NCBI RefSeq assembly: GCF_029227915.1 | Contig: NC_079887.1 | Location: 21,203,650-21,267,649, forward strand | From: Hydractinia symbiolongicarpus | Taxonomy: Eukaryota > Cnidaria > Hydrozoa > Anthoathecata > Hydractiniidae | Reading direction: 5' to 3' | DNA: 64,000 bases | Shown here: positions 23,032-33,022 of the stretch, piece after piece | Layout: each line of letters begins with the position of its first letter | Numbering within the stretch: the first letter of the stretch is position 1 | Program-made: the position numbers and the translations under genes | The notes under the pieces: generated by a model | The model's database searches: none | The model's input: the letters and a program-made list of their open reading frames with translations, nothing else | What the model was told of the DNA's origin: nothing

Positions 23032-24052
23032 ATGGATCCGTCTTTCTCTGCCGTAGGCTGTCAAAACCACAGAAAAAGAAATCCGGAGTTATCATTTTTC
23101 CAAATCCTGTGTGATAAATCTACTGCTGCTACTTCAATAGCAAACATGAAAAGAACTGATCTTTCAAAAACTATTTATTTATGCGAGGAGCACTTCCAAA
23201 GCAACTGCTTTGATAAGTCTATCGATTTAAGAATTCAAATAATGCAATGTAATCATAGCATACAACGTTTTTTCTTTGTGTTAGTCCAGTTGTTTTCATT
23301 ATTGGAAGGACTGGTAAGAAGGTTGTGATACTGAACACATTGTATATTGCGAATGTATGAATTAGTCGTTTGTATTGCAGGTTTCAGAAAAGCACCCCGT
23401 AAGTTGGTCTTGATGGCTGTTCCAACAATATTTGTACACAAACCTGAACATAGAAAAAGAGTTAGCGTCGTTCAGAAGTTACTAAAAAAGATGGTGAAAG
23501 AATGGGGAATTTCTGTGCACATATTTCTGGCTGCTTTTTCTTCGGTTTTTTGTTTTATTTTTTATGCAAAGTACATTAGGTTATTATGGCTGCAATAGCG
23601 ACATCGGAAGCAGAGGTTTTAAATTCTGAACCAAACCATGGAGAACAGAATTTACTTCTGAATGCCGACGATAAAAGACTAATAAAAGACATCGTTAAAT
23701 AAAACGAAAATATTTTTACAACCTACTTAGAAGTGTTTCGTTCACTAAAAATTCATTATTTGCCAAGGGAATTTTTTACAAACAAGAAAAGATGATATGG
23801 GGCGTCCAATCAGCTGCTTTAGATCATAACCATAACATTGATAGACCACAGGTTTGTTCTTTTTTATTTTACTTTAATCTTAGAGCGCTTCGTGTTTTAA
23901 TAAATTGCCTTAACTTTCAAGTCGACAAAAATGGTCAAGACAGAGAAGTCATATCATTACTTGCGAGATATCGCCTGATATTTACTATCGCTCGCAAAGT
24001 AACAATGAGGAGAATAGGGCAAGTCTATGAAAACTTAAATTCGCCTCTTTAA
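23032..24052 (+). pseudogene. THAP-domain transposon protein remnant
   Basis: First exon 23032 to about 23240 reads MDPSFSAVGCQNHRKRNPEL, SFFQIL, then YLCEEHFQSNCFDKS, the C2CH layout of a THAP zinc finger (C..C, then C-x2-H and the following F). The first zinc cysteine of the usual CSAxGC start is replaced by Phe. An exon from about 23382 (acceptor TATTGCAG) gives RKLVLMAVPTIFVHKPEH, resembling the AVPTIF end of THAP domains. Further blocks at 23795-23851 (WGVQSAALDHNHNIDRPQ) and 23921-24052 (DKNGQDREV) look like downstream coding, with stops in between such as after DDKRLIKDIVK. The TAA at 24050-24052 overlaps the stop of the opposite reading frame. I call it a decayed transposon gene. Confidence 0.6.
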
Positions 24053-24680
24053 ATAGCCTCCTTAAAGCCAACGTAACTATCATCAAGAGATATGAACTCT
24101 GGTTTAATTCTTGAAACAACGCAAGATGGGGTAACACGCCGTGTTTTTCTCCCTATGCCAACATGTACCCATAAGGCGATAATCAGCATACCGAATGTTC
24201 TACAATATAAGAAACAAGTGTTTAGGTGTAATAATATCCGTGTTATGAAATCTGAATAATACTTACGTACTAGCAATTTACAAATTGGATACATCCCTTT
24301 GTTTGTTAGAAGGGTACTGCTAACCAAAGCTGTCCATAGTGCGTCTTTTAAAAGGATGATGTATTTGAAGTTTTAAGGTTCAGTAATAAAATGATAACTT
24401 GTAGTCCTTTTTACATCACAATGAATTGCGTAATAATATCATCCTCGTTGTTCCCTGGGTGCTAATGATATTATAATTACCTTCCAACTCTTTCATCTGA
24501 GAAATTTCCAACTTCTTGCAACATTTACACTCACATTCTAGCGGCATCCTCTTACACTTCTCGCAATAACACCACTGATCAATCAGCTGTTCAATCCGAT
24601 TATGCTAGGATTCTTCATCAAAATAATTATCGCCGCTGTCATAAAAAATGCTTGATTCAGTTTAATGACTATCCTCATCT
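24049..24680 (-). pseudogene. P2RX7_C-like cysteine-rich domain remnant inside the transposon
   Basis: Read from right to left. The piece ending at a GTAATT donor at about 24483 gives ESSIFYDSGDNYFDEES, a TAG, then WCYCEKCKRMPLECECKCCK, a C-x-C-x2-C...E-C-x-C-x-CC zinc-type array. A piece at 24261-24400 gives NFKYIILLKDALWTALV and YPICKLL, interrupted by a TAA. The last piece at 24049-24199, after acceptor TATTGTAG, gives ALWVHVGIGRKTRRVTPSCV and YVGFKEAI. This order matches the P2RX7_C zinc-binding domain that cnidarian genomes predict in many P2X7-like proteins. Two in-frame stops and a phase clash at the last junction indicate a pseudogene. Confidence 0.6.
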
Positions 24681-25018
24681 TCTTCTCTCAATTTTTTTCA
24701 ACAAGGTTCAAACTGAAAGCCTAATACTTTTCCAAAATTTTTTTATAATAAATGCCTTATTATTAATTCTTTAAGCATGGTTTGTAAAAGCCGAAGAACA
24801 TTTTATGATTGCTTGGCATATTTTTCCGTCTGAAAAATCATAACTTGCATTACGTAAGCAAATTCGGCATTATGAATGCAGATTTTTTAAATCAGCGTAG
24901 CCATGTGATAAAAAGAGTTAAATTTTAGTAAAATGTTTCCAATTTGGTAAAACGTTACCCAGACCAGATATGTTTTCAATAAAAGCAAAGTTTTTTTGAG
25001 GTGGGAGGTCCCTTTCAA

Positions 25019-26387
25019 CAAAATTTTTGCTGAATTGGCATTTTAGAATAGTCTGAATGTTGTATAAAACACAGGCCATTTATTCCAGATGCAGACCATC
25101 AAGTTTTATGGTCAACAGACTTAGTAACAAACACAAGAATCAAGTCTTTAAATTATTGCTCAGTGACAGTAATATCAGTCAAAGGCAATTAAAGTTTCAA
25201 CTGTGAAGGTTTGATTAAAAAGTCCACGTTTTATCACATCTGAGTGTGAGCACAACAATATCATGTGGGAAAGCACTCACGCTAATTAGAGAATTTTAGA
25301 ATCCATACTCAAATTGCCATAAGAAACGTCGATTTCACTTTTTGAAAAGACCCTCAAAATTTTGATCAAAAAAGCATGTATATAATAATATCATTTTTAA
25401 AATTAAAACTGCATATACTTACTTTATTGTGGTAGTAAATTAACCCTACAAGAACTTATTAATCAGAAAAATATAAAGTTTATTTATCAACAAGATTTGT
25501 GTGAGCCACAGATTCTTCCTTAGTGGCAGGAGTTTTTACTAAAGCAAGACATTGAGCCTTATGTCCTTACGTAATATCAGACAAACAACTGTGAATAGTG
25601 CAATAATCAATTAAATATGTTGATATTTTGTTGATGAAAAACACTTAAAAGGCTGCAAATATATAATATATATACTAATAAAGTTCTATTTTGTGAACAA
25701 AAATCAATGAAAGTAAGAAAAAGCTGTTTCGCATTCTTGATTAATTTCGGTGGGCTAGACTTTAGCATAAACACTTTTATCTTTCTATCAATTAAGTTGT
25801 TGGCCTTGTTACTTTATGGCTCAATGCAATGACTTTGCTTACTCATTTTTCATTCTTAAAATAAAAGACATTCATTGCCATGACGCCACAAAGCTACACA
25901 GCTGTGAAGTCACAAATACATTGAGTAATTTAAGGTAAAGTTCTTCATTTTTTTCTTTTAATGAGTTCAGAAAACAGCAGGAGTTAACAGACAAAAATCA
26001 TGAAATGTTTTAAAAAGTACCCAATATAGCCCTCATTGTTTTTTGTGAGTCTGTATCTTTCTTTAACCTTGATCAGATGTAATTAAAGATTCTGATTTAG
26101 GTTGTGAATTGTAAAGTAAGGAATTAATATGAGGTGGACAATCAATAAAAAAGTGATTATAATGTGATAAATTGTGTTCCTGGGAATACAAGCAAACTTG
26201 AAAACAAGCAGAAAACAAAGTTTAAAAGAAGTGTGGGTACCTTCTATTCTGTGAACCCTAAATACTAGATGTTTTGCATTGCTTGACTTAAATTAAAAAT
26301 CATTTTTCCCAATCTACTGTAAATTGTTTTTACTTGTTCAATGCATAATAACTCATCATCCTATGGTTTGTGCAGGTCAATATAAAA
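25019..26387. other. SRSF1 upstream region
   Basis: AT-rich with no coding sequence seen. A TTTGTGCAG acceptor-like site at 26367-26375, 12 bp before the ATG, suggests a 5' UTR intron of SRSF1, so the promoter probably lies within this stretch. Confidence 0.4.
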
Positions 26388-29300
26388 ATGTCACTTTTGA
26401 AGTCCACTACTTCAGAATGTAGAGTGTATGTTGGAAATTTACCGCAATTTGTTCGTAACCGAGATTTGGAAGATATTTTTGACAGATATGGTACTATAAG
26501 GGGAATTAATATTCATAACAGATTTGATCCAGCTTTTGCATTTATTGAATTTGAAGATCCACGGTATGCAAAGGTTTTCAATTACAAAAATATTTTCTAA
26601 TTCTATGTTTTTTAAATTTTTATTATTATTATTATTATTGAAATTATTTAACAATGATAACCTCTTCAGTTCCTATTGGTATGCTTTCCAGGAGCGTCCA
26701 GCGAAGGGGGTCCTAGAGCATTTAAAGCTCCCATTTAAGCTACGAAAGTCACTTTATAGTGTCTAGCATGACTCGGCCGGGCTTTGAACCCAAGACCTCC
26801 CTCACTGGCAGCGAATGCTCTGCCAAAAGGCTACCTTCATTTTTACATTACATTTATAGAGATGCAGAAGATGCAGTACATGATAAGGATGGAACAAAGT
26901 TTGATGGTCAGGCTATAAAAGTTCAATTTCCAAGAGGCAACTCTTCTAGCTACGATGATAGAAATTCTGGAAGCAGTCGAGGAAGACCTGGTGGTTATAC
27001 AAGAGGAAGGGGCAGAGGTCAGCCTATACGTCGATCTGAAAATAGAGTATTGGTGTCGGGTCTACCAGCCACCGGTAGTTGGCAAGATTTGAAAGATCAT
27101 ATGCGAGAAGCAGGAGAGGTTGTTTATGCAGACGTGTATAAAGATGGGACCGCTGTTTGTGAATTTTCTTCCCATAGCGATATGAAATGGGCTGTAAAAT
27201 ATTTAGATGACAGTAAATTCAAGTCACACGAGGTGAGAATAATTGTTTTTTTGTTTTTATGTTATGTGTTCATTTAGTTTATTTCTCTACAGAAGCATGC
27301 TAGCCTGTTTCTGCATTATTATAATAAACTTTCTTTTAAAGTCAATTCAACAACAAGGGATTGGTTGATGTTTTCAGTGAGATAATCTACTTGCTAAAAC
27401 AAAAATATGTTTAAAACATGAACTGGTTAGCCATAATTTTTACCAAAATACTTGTTGTTTTTTGTTTGTTTTTTCAGGGTAATAGACATTTCCCGAATTT
27501 CCTAATTATATGTCAAACTCAATTAAAGAGAGGTCGATACTAAAAATGATTCTTATCCCTAAGTTCCTTAGCAAAAAAAAAAACAAATTACCTAATTTAG
27601 TAAATATTTATGTTTGTTAAGTGCCTCAATTGCAAACTGAAAAGTTACGGTCTAACCCTTCATATAGCTGAGCTTTCTAAGGATAGCCTCGTTTTCAAAA
27701 TAATTATTTTCTTCAAATCTAAATAAAATCCAACCAGAATATTATATTGCTCTGAGAACTTCAGTTTTGTTATGGTTATTTGATATTCTATCTGAATATC
27801 CTTATTTGAAGAGCATAGAACCATTATAAAATTTTGGATGACGTCATAATTATTATAAAATTCGGGAAAGGTGTATTTGACATGAACTGTTTTTACATTA
27901 ATTTTTATGAATTTTACCTCGTTCACTCTAGCTGGATACAATACACTAGGGAAACAGATGCAACTAAGGAAACATGTTGCTAAGGAACAGATGCAACTAA
28001 GGAAACATGTTGCTAAGGAACAGATGCAACTAATAAACATGTTGCTAAGCAAACAGATGCAACTAAGGAAACGTTGCTAAGGAACAGATGCAACTAAGAA
28101 CACACTTAGGGAAACAGATGTTGTTACTGACAACGGATGTTTTAAGGAAACAGGAACTGACAAATTCGGGTTTGTAATATTTTCATGTTGCACAAGAGTC
28201 TACTGTTCTTAACGAAACTAGTAAAACAAAAGGTGACAGAAAGTCAACCAAGTATCAGAATTATGCCGTTTCAGATTTCTTTTCAGTGTGAAGTGAAAAA
28301 CTGATTGTGTTTATTTTGAAGTTATTATGTTTTTTATTCTAATTCTTGTTTTATTTTTTTTTTCATTTAATATATTTTTTGCATGTTCTACTGATGCTAC
28401 TGTCCCACAAACAGTGGAAATCATTTTCTTGCTAACCTGTCTGTACAGGATATCTTTTAGTTATGTTTTATTCGCAAAATGACCTTCCTGAAATCCTGAT
28501 GTGATCAATCTTTAAAAAGGTTTCGGGTGTGACAAAATTAAATTAATGAACGTAAAAGAAATTTTTAAATAAGTTTTTAGTGTTTTAACTTTGAGACAAA
28601 TTTTACACATTTTTGATATTAAAACAATATTAAATATATTAAAACTTCAGTAAATTCCTAATAGGAAAATAAATTTTGCAATTTCTTGTCATTTGACTGG
28701 TTCGAGGACTTATAATTAAGTTCTTTGCTTGGGTATAGCAAAAATATTGTTCCGAAAGCAAAATGTCTATTTATTTATTTTTATTTTTTTAGAATGAGAC
28801 ATCATATATAAGAGTGAAAAGAGATTCATCCAGATCGAGGTTAGTCTCTTGTTGTACTTTTCGTATGCATATCTTGTAAAAGGACCAAGTATATTCTCCC
28901 AACCAGAAGAATTATTGGATCATGCAACAGAGTGGCAGGCGTCAGTTACTACGTACACCCTGAGAAGAGTCTTAGCGCCCTTTCAATCCCCGCAAGTTAG
29001 GAATAACAAATGTCTGAATGCAATAGTACGACACTCTCAGGGGGCTAAAGATTGAAAAAAATGTTAGGGTCGAGGCCGTAGCTAATCAGTAAACAAGTCC
29101 GCTCGATCTTAAAAACCATAAAAACTTTGAAGAAAAACTGGGTCACCATTTATTTTAATATTATCTCTGGTTTGGCAATGACATTTTTGGGTCTATTTTT
29201 ATTTGCCTTAGTTGTTCCCTGGTATTTTTTTGTGTATGTGTTCTTAAAAATACTTAAAATATTAATATTATTACTGTATTTTTACACATTTTAGTAAAAC

Positions 29301-29893
29301 TAACTGCCTTTATCAGTTTTAAAAATATGTAAAAAGATTCATCTGCAAAAAAAAATTTGAATGTGTTAAAATGTCAAGTGTTAAAATAAATTTGGTAGAA
29401 AAAAGTTTGCTGTGAAAAAATATGGCAGTTGTGCGCTGTTTTAATTTGTACAGGAAGTGCTAGTAGAGACGCCAGCGTCCTTATGCAGGATTTTTGGAGT
29501 ATGTAACGGCGGTTTAACATTGGGTGTTCATTGCGCTTTACATAATAGTTTTCTTTAATTATCGAAAGGTTTTTATACCTGTTCAGACCGATATAGCGGA
29601 ATTTTAAAAGTATATTTCTTAGCCTTGGTAAATCGTTCTGATGTGTTTTTTACTTGTTATGGACTTTTTAATTAGACGTTCTTTTCTTTTTCTCTACACT
29701 CGACAAGACTTAACACCTTTCATTTCTCTCTTTGTTTTGAGAAATAATTCTATTGATTGGTATTAATTTTCATATAAGCACATTCCAGCCCGACACCGAT
29801 TTTCATTAGCTTATAAAAAATATTCGTTCATTCCATAGGTCACGAAGTAGATCTCCGCGAAGAAGATCTAGAAGTCGCAGTCGATCAAGATAA
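26388..29893 (+). CDS. SRSF1: Serine/arginine-rich splicing factor 1 (SF2/ASF)
   Basis: Four exons: 26388-26563, 26860-27232, 28793-28839 and 29839-29893. All phases join (2, 0, 2, stop), giving 216 residues. RRM1 occupies about residues 10-85 with RNP2 CRVYVGNLP and RNP1-like [10 protein letters not shown] Gly/Arg hinge follows ([16 protein letters not shown]), then RRM2 with NRVLVSGLP and the invariant [15 protein letters not shown] heptad of the SRSF1 pseudo-RRM. A short RS tail (about 17 residues, [13 protein letters not shown]) ends the protein. Human SRSF1 is 248 residues, so the RS tail is short here. Known role: nuclear SR protein binding exonic enhancers and promoting U1/U2AF recruitment. 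Intron 1 is only 296 bp and more than half SINE; intron 2 holds a 33-bp minisatellite. A proximal intron-retained exon 3 form is possible but unsupported. Confidence 0.96.
26672..26836 (-). repeat. tRNA-headed SINE in SRSF1 intron 1
   Basis: On the minus strand the block starts with a tRNA-like head (GGTAGCCTTTTGGCAGAGCA, then the B-box GGGTTCAAAGCCC) and continues into a body with GTAGCTTAAATGGGAGCTTT and CCTGGA. The body resembles those of the elements at 36049, 43802 and 51250. It ends 24 bp before the exon 2 splice acceptor. Confidence 0.7.
27940..28130. repeat. 33-bp minisatellite in SRSF1 intron 2
   Basis: CAGATGCAACT begins at 27955, 27988, 28021, 28054 and 28085, giving a 33-bp period with one 31-bp unit. 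The unit contains AAGGAAACATGTTGCTAAGG. An apparent repetitive reading frame on the minus strand is a by-product of the unit length being a multiple of three. Confidence 0.85.
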
Positions 29894-31423
29894 GCTTGAA
29901 CTTTTTACTGACCACTTCCATACATAACTTTATCATACATTCAGCTCATCGCTTGTAATATTTTTAATTATGTGTTTTTATGTATCTATTATCTCTGTAT
30001 AACACATGTAATCAAATAACTTGTGTGTTTTGTTATGTTGTCGAAATTGTCGAAAGATGGCTCCTTTTAAGCGTAACCGTATTATCGACAAGCAAAAAAT
30101 TTCCGTGAGAATTCACAATGAATTAATGTATAGAATTTTCAAAATATGGGCAAATGTCATAAAAATTTGATGTTTTTATGAAATGTCAGAAAAATGTCAG
30201 GAATTTCAAAGTCCCCCTGGGCCACACAACTTTATCAGAAAAGTGAATATATACCCGTTCTCAGCGCCTGTTGTCTCTATATATCGGGACGGTGAGACGA
30301 ACATTTCGCATCGCTGTCCCGATGTCAAAAAAGATACAAGATGCCCTGGGGACAAGGTTGCCTGTGTACATATATATAATCTCAACTATTATTAAAATAT
30401 TCTCCCTATTGCGCAGCTAAGCTACCATTTTGCGTGACAGACAGACGGACGGACAGACGTATACGGGCATTATAATATAGATCGTCTGTTAAAAAACTTT
30501 TAGAATTAAAGATTTACTTTTTTGATATAATTTGAAAATAGGTACATTTTGCGGACTATTTTTATCTTATTTTTTAGCTTGGAAATCTTGAAAATTACGA
30601 GAGAATTTTGAAAGAAATCAGGAAAGTCGTGTTAATATCAAGGAATCTTTTCGACTATGGCTGTGATTTATTATCAAAAACTCAGTACCCAGCAATTTTT
30701 GTTTCAACATGTCGCGTTTGATTGTTAAAATATTTAGGGCGATGTAGTCCTGTGGAATACTTTTATATGCGATAATTTGGTTCTACACAACGTTTGCTGT
30801 TCCAATAATTAAGTGATGAGATTAGTTGAACGAAGCAATAACAGTACAGATATAGATTTTACCGGACCAAGGTGTGATAAATTAAAATGGTATCTCCATG
30901 CCAGTTATTTACATGTCACATTGAATGCTTGCTTTCTTTTACCGAAAGAAAAAGAGTTAGGGAAATCAGCTTGTCTTATTTGGCTCCAACTTACTTTGCC
31001 TTATTTGGCTTAAGATTGCATTTTGGGGGAACATGGATGTCAACGAAACTATAAACTTAACAGTTTAGGGTGATAAAATGTTTATCCGAAATGTAAAATC
31101 CTTTAAGTTAGATTCGAAAAAGATCCATAAGTTTTATTTTACACTTTAGCTACCAGTCCTGAGTGACATGTGAATGAAATGTGAGTATAAAGTGAGTGAA
31201 ATTTTAGTATAAAGTGGGACGGAAAAAGAGAAACAAACAATCTAGCTTATTGATGAAATCTATCTCTCCTGTAGTAGACACACAATACCTGATAAACAGA
31301 GGATCTCATTTCTTGCTAAAGTTTTAACCCCTTTCTTTTTCGCTGAGTAGTATCCCTTAAAGTAAAGATTCTGTTTCATCTGCTCAGCCAGGAACAAGAC
31401 AAGTATTCAGATTAAACATACAT
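29894..31423. other. Intergenic, no gene seen; mixed repeat at 30180-30482
   Basis: The SRSF1 3' UTR should lie at the start. The segment 30280-30358 (GATGTCAAAAAAGATACAAG, then GCCCTGGGGACAAGGTTG) matches 48141-48240 inverted, and 30445-30482 matches the GACAGACAGACGG family. No exon chain is evident. Confidence 0.5.
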
Positions 31424-31429
31424 TTTATT
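31424..31429 (-). terminator. Poly(A) signal of the radial spoke head gene
   Basis: AATAAA on the minus strand only about 16 bp beyond the stop codon, implying a very short 3' UTR. Confidence 0.6.
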
Positions 31430-31444
31430 TTCAACTAAAAATTT

Positions 31445-32929
31445 CTACATGTCTTCGGCGTTCTCGTTTTCATTCGTGGAATCAATCTCATCCGCACCGT
31501 TGTCATTCCTTGCAGCATTCTCCATATCAACGTCAGGATCTTCCATTTCCTCAACGTTCAAATCATGCTTATATTCCCCGAAAGCAGGGGGAGGACAAAA
31601 CGGATTAAAACATTTCGACGAGTATTTCTTTCCCCAACCGATGTAAACATTTTCATAAAATTCTCCTTTTGCAAATGCATATGCACCCGGCCATATGTTG
31701 GACCTGGCAACAAACACTGCGTATTTCAACATCAAATTTGTTGACAAAGCAGAAGACCATGCAGCGACATGGTGATGCTTGTCGTTAGCAGCAGTAGAAA
31801 GTAATGGCGGACCACCTTCTGCTTTGATGCTCTGAGTATTCTCCTCTTCATCCGAATCCTCCTCATCTCCATCTTGCTTCATGTAGGGATTGTACCACGA
31901 ACATCTTCCTTGCGGCAAAATAAACTGTTTATGATGTACCCAACTACTCATTGAAATATCTTTCAATTCTTTTGAAGATAGACCTACAAATTCTAGATTT
32001 TTGAGGCAAGTATCGTTGATGTCGTCTTCTCCATCTTCTTCCTCTCCGAACATGTAATAGCCTGTTGGACTAATGTGTGTCGATGCTGAGATTCGAGCAA
32101 TCAGTGAACGAAGGTAATTAGCCTCGTTGCCAGGAAATGGTGGACATGTTTCCATGCTGGAATCTAAACATCCAGTAAGAAGTTTGCAAATCTTACGTGA
32201 AGCGACAATCTGAGCTGGAGTAGCATGAGGGAGGCGGTGCCACGCTTCTCCTGCCTCGTTGCATATAAAGTACACGTTCTTGTTGACTCCAGCACGGTGC
32301 TCCTCCATTGGAATAGATGGTTCTTCTTTCCACTTTGATTCTGGTAAATCATTAACTTCTGCTGGAGCTTCACTATTTTCCAAAACTTTGGCAACTTCAT
32401 CGAGATCCAGTTCTTCATCATTGATTGGATCATCTCCTGCACCCTCACGAAATTCCACTTCAGCAATGATGTAGTTTTGTTTTGTTCCAAACATTTTACC
32501 CCAAAAACGTGCTGAAGAAATGTTGTTTTCCAATGCCAATTTCTTCATGGATAATAAAATTCGGTACAATTCTTCATGACCCAGCCCCACTCCAGATTGT
32601 TCAAAATAAAACGATAAAAGGGATAAATTTGGTATTGGAATCTCGTATTCATCTTCTTGTTCCGCAATGGCCGTTTCTTCATCAATTGTTTTGTCAAATA
32701 ATTTTATCTGAAGCTGTGCAAACTGAGATGTCGCCGAACTGCTTTCTGTGGCAGTTAGTTTACCATCTTTATCTTGTTGTTGCCAAATATTTTCAATAAT
32801 TTCAGCAGCATTTCTTGGCCGTTCTGTTAACACTCGATCAAGGGTGGTTTTAATAGAATCTCGTAAAGACATCCCGTTTGTTTTGGTCATACACACAAAT
32901 TTTTCTGCTTCTATTCTACTAATTTTCAT
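31445..32929 (-). CDS. RSPH4A: Radial spoke head protein 4/6 (RSPH4A/RSPH6A type), intronless
   Basis: One uninterrupted frame of 494 residues from ATG to TAG. It carries family blocks in order: an N-terminal region predicted to dock in the spoke head; IPNLSLLSFYFEQSGVGLG and EELYRILLSMKKLA; ARFWGKMFGTKQNYIIAEVE; NKNVYFICNEAGEAWHRLPH; ATPAQIVASRKICKLLTGCL; acidic spacers; MSSWVHHKQFILPQGRCSWY; the SNIWPGAYAFAKGEFYENVY block with IGWGKKY; and an acidic tail. Known role: RSP4/RSP6 proteins form the radial spoke head of motile 9+2 axonemes, and RSPH4A loss causes primary ciliary dyskinesia in people. Its length is like Chlamydomonas RSP4/6 (about 460) and shorter than human RSPH4A (about 716). 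Whether it is orthologous to 4A or 6A cannot be decided. Unlike every other complete gene here it has no intron, which could reflect retroposition or intron loss. Confidence 0.95.
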   Translation of the reverse strand: MKISRIEAEKFVCMTKTNGMSLRDSIKTTLDRVLTERPRNAAEIIENIWQQQDKDGKLTATESSSATSQFAQLQIKLFDKTIDEETAIAEQEDEYEIPIPNLSLLSFYFEQSGVGLGHEELYRILLSMKKLALENNISSARFWGKMFGTKQNYIIAEVEFREGAGDDPINDEELDLDEVAKVLENSEAPAEVNDLPESKWKEEPSIPMEEHRAGVNKNVYFICNEAGEAWHRLPHATPAQIVASRKICKLLTGCLDSSMETCPPFPGNEANYLRSLIARISASTHISPTGYYMFGEEEDGEDDINDTCLKNLEFVGLSSKELKDISMSSWVHHKQFILPQGRCSWYNPYMKQDGDEEDSDEEENTQSIKAEGGPPLLSTAANDKHHHVAAWSSALSTNLMLKYAVFVARSNIWPGAYAFAKGEFYENVYIGWGKKYSSKCFNPFCPPPAFGEYKHDLNVEEMEDPDVDMENAARNDNGADEIDSTNENENAEDM

Positions 32930-32988
32930 TTTAAAGGTTCTGTCCCGTCTATTTTGCTGTCAAGAATTAAAAAGTACTTATAGATATG

Positions 32989-33022
32989 TGACGTCAAATT
33001 GATTTTTTTATCATTGACGTCA
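32989..33022. promoter_or_regulatory. Paired perfect CRE palindromes (TGACGTCA)
   Basis: TGACGTCA at 32989-32996 and again at 33015-33022, 26 bp apart start to start, lies 60-93 bp upstream of the radial spoke head ATG, where the proximal promoter of an intronless gene is expected. CREB/ATF-family binding is the standard reading. No RFX X-box was found by eye. Confidence 0.6.

Larger units (their letters stand above)
22645..25018. mobile_element. Kolobok-like DNA transposon, about 2.4 kb, decayed
   Basis: The left end TTAAAGGTTACCTCCCACCT and the right end, whose inverse reads GTTGAAAGGGACCTCCCACC, form a terminal inverted repeat of about 28 bp, followed inward on both sides by A-rich AAAAACTTT. 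The left side carries a TTAA; the right flank has a degenerate TTCAA. Inside lie a THAP-domain coding remnant (+) and a P2RX7_C-like cysteine-rich remnant (-) that meet tail to tail. THAP domain plus TTAA target is the signature of Kolobok-superfamily elements. Frame breaks on both strands show the copy is inactive. Assignment to Kolobok rather than another THAP transposon is inference. Confidence 0.6.

Noticed and set aside
27660-28052. 130-codon minus-strand frame with repeated [11 protein letters not shown]
   Set aside because: It is the 33-bp minisatellite read in frame; the period is a multiple of three, so the frame stays open by chance.
27940-28130. CRISPR-like array
   Set aside because: Whole 33-bp units repeat without unique spacers, and the host is eukaryotic; the 53-bp array at 53046 is rejected for the same reason.
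32164-32799. Several frames of 70-108 codons on both strands inside the radial spoke head gene
   Set aside because: They are shadows of the 494-codon gene in other frames.
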